Shown here: positions 57,853 through 64,000 of the stretch, in pieces
Layout: each line of letters opens with the position of its first letter
How positions within the stretch are numbered: the stretch's first letter is position 1
Assembly: GCF_023734115.1 (NCBI RefSeq)
Contig: NZ_AP025737.1
Location: forward strand, 1,674,001 to 1,738,000
Reading direction: 5' to 3'
Source: Herbiconiux sp. L3-i23
GTDB taxonomy: Bacteria > Actinomycetota > Actinomycetes > Actinomycetales > Microbacteriaceae
DNA length: 64,000 bases
Program-made: the position numbers and the translations under genes
Notes under the pieces: model-generated
The model's database searches: none
Seen by the model: the letters and a program-made list of their open reading frames with translations, nothing else
Told to the model about the DNA's origin: nothing

Positions 57853-58146
57853 TCAGGCAGCGCACTCCAGGCAGATCGGTCCGAGCTTGTCCTCGTGGTC
57901 GAGCTGCGAGCGGTGCTTCACCAGGAAGCACGACACGCACGTGAACTCGTCGGCCTGCGGAGGCAGCACGACGACGTCCATCTCGACGTCGGAGAGGTCG
58001 GCACCGGGGAGATCGAAGCTGCCGGGGTTGTCGGCGTCTTCGACGTCGACCTGTCCGGACATCTTGTCCGGAACCCGCTCCTTCAGCGCCTCGATCGACT
58101 CCGAGTCGTCGTCGGTCTTGCGGGGCGCGTCGTAATCGGTCGCCAT
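57853..58146 (-). CDS. DUF4193 family small zinc-ribbon protein
   Basis: 97 residues. The acidic N-terminal half MATDYDAPRKTDDDSESIEA is followed by a C-terminal zinc-ribbon: TCVSCF (C70, C73) and ICLECAA (C92, C95), with RSQLDHED between. The family is actinobacterial and its function is unknown. ATG at 58146 gives the conserved MATDYDAPR start; a second ATG two codons upstream is possible. It is divergent from sepH and is followed by a strong terminator. Confidence 0.92.
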   Translation of the reverse strand: MATDYDAPRKTDDDSESIEALKERVPDKMSGQVDVEDADNPGSFDLPGADLSDVEMDVVVLPPQADEFTCVSCFLVKHRSQLDHEDKLGPICLECAA

Positions 58147-58357
58147 TCCCATCCGTTTCTGTGTTCAGCGCCGTCTCCGGCACTATCAGCGCCTCAATCG
58201 GCGGCGACAGTTTGCACGATCGCCTCCCGAACCGCAAACCCGCGCCGTGGGGCCCTGCGACACCCCGAAGAACTTCCGGCACGCCCGCGCTATTCCCCGG
58301 ATACGGAGGCACCCGGTGGCATCCTGATCTGACCCGGAAACCGAGGAGACACGCGGC

Positions 58358-59527
58358 ATGCACACTCTGAGAGCCGTCGCCATCGACGGCGGCGGCGTCG
58401 TCGCCACCGATTCAGACGGGCGCCAGTTCCACGTCGAGATCGACGATGGTCTTCGTTCACGTCTACGCGACACCGCCGCGCCCGTCGGCGGATCGCGCAA
58501 ACTGTCGCCGCGCGAGATCCAGTCGCACATCCGCGCGGGCATGTCGGCCGACGAGGTCGCCCAGATCACCGGCGCCCCCATCGACTACATCCAGCGCTAC
58601 GAAGGTCCCGTCCTCGCCGAGCGCGAGTACGTCGTCGAGTCCGCGCTCGGCGTCCCCGTCATGAGCCTCGCCGACTCCGACCCCGAAGCGCCGGTGCCGA
58701 CCTTCGGCGGCGTCATCGGCGAACGTCTCAGCCAACTCTCGGCTCGCGGCTCGCAGTGGGCGAGCTGGAAGGAGCAGGGCGGCGGCTGGATCCTCCGTCT
58801 CTCCTTCACCGCGGACACCATCGATCACGACGCGCGGTGGCGCTTCGATCCCAAGAAGCTCACCCTGTCGCCGCTCAACGGCGAGGCGGTGGCGCTGTCT
58901 CAGCAGGGCGAGATCGGTTCGACGCTGATGCCGCGTCTTCGAGCGGTGCCGTTCGAGACGGTCGACCCCGACACCTCGCGCTTCGATTCCGCAGCGTTCC
59001 AGTTGCCGGCGGAGTTCGCACCGGAGCCCGCTCCTGTCGCCGCTCCGGCCGAGCCGGTGCACCACCAGGAGCCCATCGCCTACGGACGCGGACGCGTCAT
59101 CGAGCCGCGCACCGGTGCGGTGTCGGTCGTCGAGGACAAGTCGGGTCAGCAGTTGGGTGAGACCGCCGACCTGCTCGAGGCGCTGCGCCGCCGCCGCGGC
59201 GAGCGCGAAGCCGCGGCGTTCGAGGCGGCCTCGTTCGACACCGGCGCATTCGACGCTCCTCCCGCCGAGGAGCCGAAGAAGGAGACCACCGCGGCGATCC
59301 GCGTGCTCGAGCGTCGCAGCAAGCGCGACGACGCCACCGCCTCCGCTCCGGCTCCCGCCCCCGCACCCGCGCCGAAGGCGGCCGCCGCGACGAAGTCGTC
59401 GAGGGGATCCGATCGACCTCAGCAGACAGCCGAGCTCCCCCAGCAGCGCTCATCGCGCCGCGGCCGCACCTCGATGCCGACGTGGGACGAGATCGTGTTC
59501 GGCGCGCGCCCCGACGACGAGTCCTGA
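58358..59527 (+). CDS. sepH: Cell division protein SepH (DUF3071)
   Basis: Actinobacterial FtsZ-binding protein that promotes Z-ring assembly. 389 residues. The N-terminal DUF3071 domain (about 1-170) contains LRLRAVAIDGGG-like and SPREIQSHIRAGMSADEVAQ, a helix-turn-helix-like segment, then ASWKEQGGGWILRLSF. The remaining half is a long disordered tail rich in Ala, Pro and Glu, ending with the conserved RTSMPTWDEIVFGA. ATG at 58358 has GAGGAG nine bases upstream. It lies between the DUF4193 gene and a phosphodiesterase gene, the usual actinobacterial order. Confidence 0.93.
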   Translation: MHTLRAVAIDGGGVVATDSDGRQFHVEIDDGLRSRLRDTAAPVGGSRKLSPREIQSHIRAGMSADEVAQITGAPIDYIQRYEGPVLAEREYVVESALGVPVMSLADSDPEAPVPTFGGVIGERLSQLSARGSQWASWKEQGGGWILRLSFTADTIDHDARWRFDPKKLTLSPLNGEAVALSQQGEIGSTLMPRLRAVPFETVDPDTSRFDSAAFQLPAEFAPEPAPVAAPAEPVHHQEPIAYGRGRVIEPRTGAVSVVEDKSGQQLGETADLLEALRRRRGEREAAAFEAASFDTGAFDAPPAEEPKKETTAAIRVLERRSKRDDATASAPAPAPAPAPKAAAATKSSRGSDRPQQTAELPQQRSSRRGRTSMPTWDEIVFGARPDDES

Positions 59528-59590
59528 CGCCTCTCCCGACGCTGCCGCGCTCGCGCGGGACTCAGGCGCGGTCGATCAGGACTGGGTTGA

Positions 59591-60733
59591 TCAGGACTGC
59601 GCGGCGCCGAAGCGCAGCAGCGGAACCTCGCGCTCGCGGGCGGTGAACGACCCGTGCTGGCCGATCATCTGCCGCGACGCCGCCGTCGCGACACGCGAGT
59701 CGTAGTACGCGATCGGCGCGCGAGCCCCGACCAGGATGTCGCCGATGCGCGGCAGGACCTCGATGTCGACTTCGCCGAACACCCCCGCTGCGACCGCCTC
59801 GTCGCGGGTGAGGATCCATGCCCTCTCGCCCTCCGCGTCGCGCCATCGCTCCACGAGCGCGGCTCTCGCGGCACCGGGGAGGTCTGGTTCGAGGTAGAGC
59901 GAGAGTAGACGCGGGTCGCCGCCGACGTGCCGCACCCCGTCGACGAGATCCGGACGCTCGTCGATCAGCACGTGCGAGGACTCGGCGACGTCGAGCACTC
60001 CGTGATCGGCGGTGAGAAGCAGGGCGACGTCCGGCGGCAGCGAGCGCACGGTGTCGGACACGGCTGCCTCGAGGGCCTCGAGCGCGGCGATCCAGCGATC
60101 GGACGAGGTGCCCGCGGCGTGCGCGGCCATGTCGAGTTCGGGCACGTACAGATAGCTGAGCGACGCCTCCCGCGCGCCGACGACGTCGAGCGCCGCCTCG
60201 AAGCGGCCGGCGATGTCGTCGGCGGCGAGGTACTCGGCTCCGCGCAGCGCCGCGGAGGTGAAACCGGAGCTGCGGTACCGGCTCTGCCCGATCGCGTAGC
60301 TGCGGATGTCGGATTCGCGCTCGAAGACCGTCGGGACCCGTTGCCAGGTCGCCGGGTCGACGGCTCCGCTCCCCCACCCGCTCAGCTGATTCACCACGCG
60401 ATCGCTCGACGGGTCGAGCACCGCGTAGCCGACGACGCCGTGCTGGCCGGGAGAGGTGCCCGTCGTGAGCGAGGTGATCGCCGCGGCGGTCGTCGTGGGC
60501 CCACCGGTGCGGGCGGTCGAGAACCTGCCGAGCGCCGCGGCGAGGGTGCGGGCGTGGCCGCTGCGCTCCCGGAGGTTGGCGGTGCCGAGACCGTCGACGA
60601 GTGCGACGACCACCGACCGCACCGGTCGCAGTCGGAGAGGATTGCCGTCGCCGCGCATCGCAGCGACGCAACTCGGCAGAACCGCGGCCAGATGAGGGCC
60701 ATCGGCGAGGCCGGTGGGTACCATGATGGGCAT
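59591..60733 (-). CDS. Alkaline phosphatase superfamily phosphodiesterase
   Basis: 380 residues of the nucleotide pyrophosphatase/phosphodiesterase type with two-metal chemistry. VVVALVDGLGTANLRE carries metal ligand D47, GGPTTTAAAITSLTTG has the Thr nucleophile near 80-82, ELDMAAHAAGTSSDRW the Asp/His ligands near 195-200, and LLTADHGVLDV the DH pair near 245. No signal peptide is seen, so it is probably cytoplasmic. The substrate is unknown. An 11-bp duplication (GATCAGGACTG) covers the C-terminal codons and the bases just after the stop (59574-59599). It is divergent from the topoisomerase gene and converges with sepH. Confidence 0.88.
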   Translation of the reverse strand: MPIMVPTGLADGPHLAAVLPSCVAAMRGDGNPLRLRPVRSVVVALVDGLGTANLRERSGHARTLAAALGRFSTARTGGPTTTAAAITSLTTGTSPGQHGVVGYAVLDPSSDRVVNQLSGWGSGAVDPATWQRVPTVFERESDIRSYAIGQSRYRSSGFTSAALRGAEYLAADDIAGRFEAALDVVGAREASLSYLYVPELDMAAHAAGTSSDRWIAALEALEAAVSDTVRSLPPDVALLLTADHGVLDVAESSHVLIDERPDLVDGVRHVGGDPRLLSLYLEPDLPGAARAALVERWRDAEGERAWILTRDEAVAAGVFGEVDIEVLPRIGDILVGARAPIAYYDSRVATAASRQMIGQHGSFTAREREVPLLRFGAAQS

Positions 60734-60923
60734 CGGGGTCAGTCTTGCACAGCGCCCCAGGTAGGCGACCGTGCCCCTGCGCGGCCCGCAGACCGGCGCG
60801 GCGACCGCCGCGCAAGACGGAGCCGCGCATGAGACGACCGGGCTCCTCCCGCAGACCAGGAAGACCCGTCAGAGCCGTGCCCCACCTCGACCAGCAGACC
60901 GACCGCCGCCCTGAGGGCGCGCG

Positions 60924-63377
60924 ATGACCGCCGCAGCCGACGGCTCGGGCGGCATCGTCGAGCGCATCCAGGACGTCGACGTCTCGACCGAGATGCAGGG
61001 GTCGTTCCTCGAGTACGCGTACTCCGTCATCTACTCCCGCGCGTTGCCCGACGCCCGCGACGGCCTGAAGCCGGTGCAGCGGCGCATCCTCTACCAGATG
61101 GCCGAGATGGGACTGCGTCCCGATCGCGGACACGTGAAGTCGGCGCGCGTCGTCGGCGAGGTCATGGGCAAGCTCCACCCACATGGCGACTCCGCGATCT
61201 ACGACGCCCTCGTCCGTCTCGCGCAGCCCTTCACCATGCGCCTGCCGCTCGTCGACGGTCACGGCAACTTCGGCTCCCTCGACGACGGGCCCGCCGCCTC
61301 CCGCTACACCGAGGCGCGACTCGCCCCCGCGGCGATGGCGATGGTCGAGAACCTCGACGAGGACGTCGTCGACTTCGTCCCCAACTACGACAACCAGCTG
61401 ACCCAGCCCGAGGTCCTTCCCGCCGCGTTCCCGAACCTGCTCGTGAACGGTGCCAGCGGCATCGCGGTCGGCATGGCGACGAACATGGCTCCGCACAACC
61501 TCATCGAGGTCGTCGCGGGCGCCCGACACCTCATCGAGAACCCCGACGCGACGCTCGACGAGATCATGCGATTCATCCCCGGCCCCGACCTCCCGACCGG
61601 CGGCACGATCTCGGGGCTCGACGGCATCCGCGACGCCTACGCGACGGGACGCGGCACGTTCCGCACCCGTGCGCGCGTCACGATCGAGGCGATCACCCCG
61701 CGCAAGCAGGGGCTCATCGTCACCGAACTCCCCTACCTCGTCGGCCCCGAACGGGTCATCGAGAAGATCAAGGACGGGGTGCAGGCCAAGAAGATCCAAG
61801 GCATCTCCGACGTCAACGACCTCACGGACCGCAAGCACGGGCTGCGCCTCGTGATCGGCATCAAGACAGGCTTCAGCCCCGAAGCGGTGCTCGAACAGCT
61901 GTACCGCCTCACTCCCCTCGAGGAGTCGATGGGGATCAACAACGTCGCCCTGGTCGACGGCGGCCCGCGCACCCTGGGCCTCATCGAGCTGCTCCAGGTC
62001 TACATCTCGCACCGCATCGAGGTCGTCACGCGGCGCACGCGCTACCGCCTCGACCGCCGGCGCGAACGACTGCACCTCGTCGAGGGTCTGCTCGTCGCGA
62101 TCCTCGACATCGACGAGGTCATCCAGGTCATCCGCAGCAGCGACGACTCCGAGGCCGCGCGGACACGGCTGGTGCAGGTCTTCGACCTCTCGCAGGTCCA
62201 GGCCGAGTACATCCTCGAACTGCGTCTACGCCGCCTCACCCGCTTCTCGCGGATCGAGCTCGAGACCGAGCGCGACGAGCTGCGTGCCGAAATCGCCTAC
62301 CTCGAGGAGCTCCTCGGCAGCGATCAGAAGCTGCGGGAGCTCGTGTCCGACGAGCTCGACGCGACCGCCGAGAAGTACGGCACGCCCCGTCGCACGCTCC
62401 TCACCGAGGCGCCCGCCTCCGCCGCCGGCAGTGCCCGCGGCAAGAAGGCGGCCGTGTCGCTCGAGATCGCCGACGTCCCGGGCATCGTGCTGCTGTCGAC
62501 GACGGGGCGGGCGGTCCGCGTCGACCTGCCCGACGGCGGTTCGCTCGAACGTCCCGCGCGCCGCAGCAAGCACGACGCCATCCTGTCGCAGATCGCAGGA
62601 TCGAGCCGCGGTGAGCTCGGCGCCGTGACCTCGACGGGACGCGTCGTCCGCTTCACCCCGGTCGACCTCCCGTCGGTTCCATCGAACTCGGTGCAGCTCG
62701 CGGCCGGTGCGAAGATCGCCGACTACCTCGGACTGCCGAAGAACGAGCGGGTGCTCGCCCTCGTCTCGCTCACCAGCGACGAGCCGATCGCGCTCGGCAC
62801 GAAGACCGGAGTGGTGAAGCGGGTCAGCACCGGCGCCTACCCGAACAAGCCCGATTTCGAGGTCATCGCCCTGAAGAAGGGCGACGAGGTCGTCGGCGCC
62901 GTGCAGACGCCCGATGAGGCCGAGCTCGTCTTCGTGAGCAGCGACGCCCAGCTCCTGCACTACGCCGCCGCGCTCGTGCGACCGCAGGGCGTGTCCGCCG
63001 GAGGCATGGCCGGCATCAACCTGTCGGCCGACGCGACCGCCATCTTCTTCGGAGCCGTCGCGAAGCCCGAGCACGCGGTGGTCGCGACCATCTCGACCTC
63101 GTCGGCGGCGCTGCCCGGAACCGACAACGGGCGCGCCAAGGTCTCGCTCTTCGTCGACTTCCCGGCGAAGGGGCGCGCGACCGGCGGCGTTCGCTCGCAC
63201 TCGTTCCTCAAGGGCGAGGATGCGCTGGCGCTGGCGTGGGTCGGCACCGACCCGGCTTACGCCCTCGGCTCCGACGGCGCGGTGCGCTCGCTGCCCGACC
63301 CGGGTGCGCGTCGCGACGCGTCCGGCGTCGCTCTCGACGCCGCGGTGGCATCGATCGGCTCCCCCGTCGCGAGCTGA
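60924..63377 (+). CDS. parC: Type IIA topoisomerase subunit A (ParC/GyrA-like)
   Basis: DNA-cleaving subunit of an ATP-dependent topoisomerase. 817 residues. The catalytic Tyr is Y128 in AASRYTEAR; the quinolone-binding region is [10 protein letters not shown] with S90 and D94, the sensitive-type residues. [11 protein letters not shown] and [20 protein letters not shown] are conserved. The C-terminal domain (about 500-800) consists of beta-pinwheel blades. The location beside sepH is that of the actinobacterial second topoisomerase rather than gyrA next to dnaA/gyrB, so I call it ParC. GAGGG lies six bases before the ATG. Confidence 0.92.
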   Translation: MTAAADGSGGIVERIQDVDVSTEMQGSFLEYAYSVIYSRALPDARDGLKPVQRRILYQMAEMGLRPDRGHVKSARVVGEVMGKLHPHGDSAIYDALVRLAQPFTMRLPLVDGHGNFGSLDDGPAASRYTEARLAPAAMAMVENLDEDVVDFVPNYDNQLTQPEVLPAAFPNLLVNGASGIAVGMATNMAPHNLIEVVAGARHLIENPDATLDEIMRFIPGPDLPTGGTISGLDGIRDAYATGRGTFRTRARVTIEAITPRKQGLIVTELPYLVGPERVIEKIKDGVQAKKIQGISDVNDLTDRKHGLRLVIGIKTGFSPEAVLEQLYRLTPLEESMGINNVALVDGGPRTLGLIELLQVYISHRIEVVTRRTRYRLDRRRERLHLVEGLLVAILDIDEVIQVIRSSDDSEAARTRLVQVFDLSQVQAEYILELRLRRLTRFSRIELETERDELRAEIAYLEELLGSDQKLRELVSDELDATAEKYGTPRRTLLTEAPASAAGSARGKKAAVSLEIADVPGIVLLSTTGRAVRVDLPDGGSLERPARRSKHDAILSQIAGSSRGELGAVTSTGRVVRFTPVDLPSVPSNSVQLAAGAKIADYLGLPKNERVLALVSLTSDEPIALGTKTGVVKRVSTGAYPNKPDFEVIALKKGDEVVGAVQTPDEAELVFVSSDAQLLHYAAALVRPQGVSAGGMAGINLSADATAIFFGAVAKPEHAVVATISTSSAALPGTDNGRAKVSLFVDFPAKGRATGGVRSHSFLKGEDALALAWVGTDPAYALGSDGAVRSLPDPGARRDASGVALDAAVASIGSPVAS

Positions 63378-63384
63378 GACGCGG

Positions 63385-63807
63385 TCAGGCGGTCTGGCCG
63401 CCGCCCGCGATGTTGACGAGCCACTGGATGCCGTAGCGGTCGGTGAGCATGCCGAAGCTGTCGCCCCACGGCGCCTTCTGCAGCTCCTGCGACACCTCGG
63501 CGCCCTCCGACAGCCCCGACCAGAAGCGGGTCAGCTCGGCCTCGTCGTCTCCGCTCAGCGATGCGCTCACCTGGTGTCCCGGATGGAACTCCATGCCGGT
63601 CGGCACGTCGGCGCCCATCAAAGTCAGTCCGCCGGGAGTCGTCAGCTGCGAGTGCATGATCAGGTCCTCCTCGCCGGGCTCCGTCGGCATCTGGAACTCG
63701 CGGAAGGTGTTGCCGATCAGTTCCCCACCGAAGACCGACCGGTAGAACTCCATCGCCTCCTTCGCCTGTCCACGGAAGTTGAAGTACGGGTTCAGGAGCG
63801 TCGGCAT
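63385..63807 (-). CDS. VOC family protein, PhnB-like
   Basis: 140 residues of one glyoxalase/bleomycin-resistance fold. PYFNFRGQAKEAMEFYRSVFGGEL at the N-terminus, HSQLTTPGGLTLMGAD, and PWGDSFGMLTDRYGIQWLVNI at the C-terminus are the PhnB-like signature. Reaction and substrate are unknown. ATG at 63807 has AGGTGG six bases upstream; an earlier ATG five codons before lacks this. It converges with parC seven bases away. Confidence 0.9.
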   Translation of the reverse strand: MPTLLNPYFNFRGQAKEAMEFYRSVFGGELIGNTFREFQMPTEPGEEDLIMHSQLTTPGGLTLMGADVPTGMEFHPGHQVSASLSGDDEAELTRFWSGLSEGAEVSQELQKAPWGDSFGMLTDRYGIQWLVNIAGGGQTA

Positions 63808-63903
63808 GGCGTCCACCTTCATCGTCGAGAGGAGAATGTGGACAGCGTATAGCCGACGACGGCGCCTGTCACCGCCCGCCCAGGATCAACCTGGCGAGGC
63901 GTT

Positions 63904-63964
63904 GCTACGCGTCGCCTGTTCTTCCGCCGCTACGCGTCGCCTCTTCTTCCGCCGCTACGCGTCG
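63904..63964. repeat. 25-bp tandem repeat, about 2.4 copies
   Basis: GCTACGCGTCGCC followed by TGTTCTTCCGCC, start positions 63904, 63929 and 63954; the second unit differs from the first at one base and the third breaks off after GCTACGCGTCG. On the minus strand each unit contains GACGCGTAG, so each unit can supply a TAG stop codon. Confidence 0.85.
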
Positions 63965-64000
63965 ATGCGCTCCCGGTCGAGGCGAGTGGAGCCGTCGATG
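63955..64000 (-). CDS. Possible 3' end of a minus-strand gene, cut by window edge
   Basis: Read on the minus strand the last bases encode IDGSTRLDRERIDA and stop at the first TAG of the tandem repeat. Only 14 codons are available, so identity cannot be given. Base composition is compatible with coding DNA. Confidence 0.25.
   Translation of the reverse strand, partial: IDGSTRLDRERIDA

Overview
The window is high-GC chromosomal DNA from an actinobacterium, most likely a member of the family Microbacteriaceae. The evidence is the gene order (alaS, rpsD, rarA, cyclophilin, DUF349, relA, secF, secD, yajC, ruvB, ruvA, ruvC, yebC, pdxT, pdxS, HIT, thrS), the actinobacteria-restricted families (sepH, DUF3000, DUF3093, DUF3159, DUF3710, DUF4193), GTG starts, leaderless promoters, LexA and GlnR boxes of the actinobacterial type, and a 13E12/DUF222 HNH protein. 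The genus cannot be fixed from the sequence alone. No prophage, insertion sequence, CRISPR array or plasmid function is visible.

Layout. 1-24 kb is a conserved housekeeping block, mostly on the minus strand: translation (alaS, rpsD, thrS), replication-fork rescue and Holliday junction processing (rarA, ruvABC), stringent response (relA), Sec export (secDF, yajC) and vitamin B6 (pdxST). Accessory genes interrupt it twice: an AbiEi-like gene followed by palindromic repeats (7.7-8.4 kb), and an ATPase plus SDR-TetR cassette between yebC and pdxT (17.3-19.8 kb). 24-34 kb is a more variable stretch with TM2 and CsbD stress-type proteins, three MFS transporters (one followed by a TetR gene), four tRNA genes, an SDR, a lipoprotein esterase and several small proteins. 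34-45 kb holds two adjacent ammonium transporters (one behind a GlnR-type box), zapE, sseA, a DUF222 HNH gene with repeats, sufE, a reductase, hydrolases, DUF3000 and an RNase D-like gene. 45-64 kb holds a fadA-fadB beta-oxidation operon, dxs, acnA, the dut/DUF3710/DUF3159 operon, sepH, a phosphodiesterase and a type II topoisomerase A subunit.

Regulation visible in sequence. LexA-type boxes lie before ruvA and overlap the promoter of a 94-residue protein. A perfect TetR-type palindrome precedes the SDR gene. A GlnR-type box lies upstream of the second ammonium transporter. A perfect 18-bp palindrome and an iron-box-like site lie before aconitase. At least a dozen genes have a -10 hexamer six or seven bases before the start codon and no ribosome binding site, so leaderless transcription looks common here.

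The most unusual material is a mosaic palindromic repeat family present at two places, each next to an accessory gene. One copy together with a DUF222 HNH gene separates sseA from sufE, which are neighbours in other actinobacteria. Two copies of an unrelated 56-bp palindrome and a 14-bp tandem repeat in front of a TetR gene are further candidates for closer study. No clearly new multi-gene system was found.
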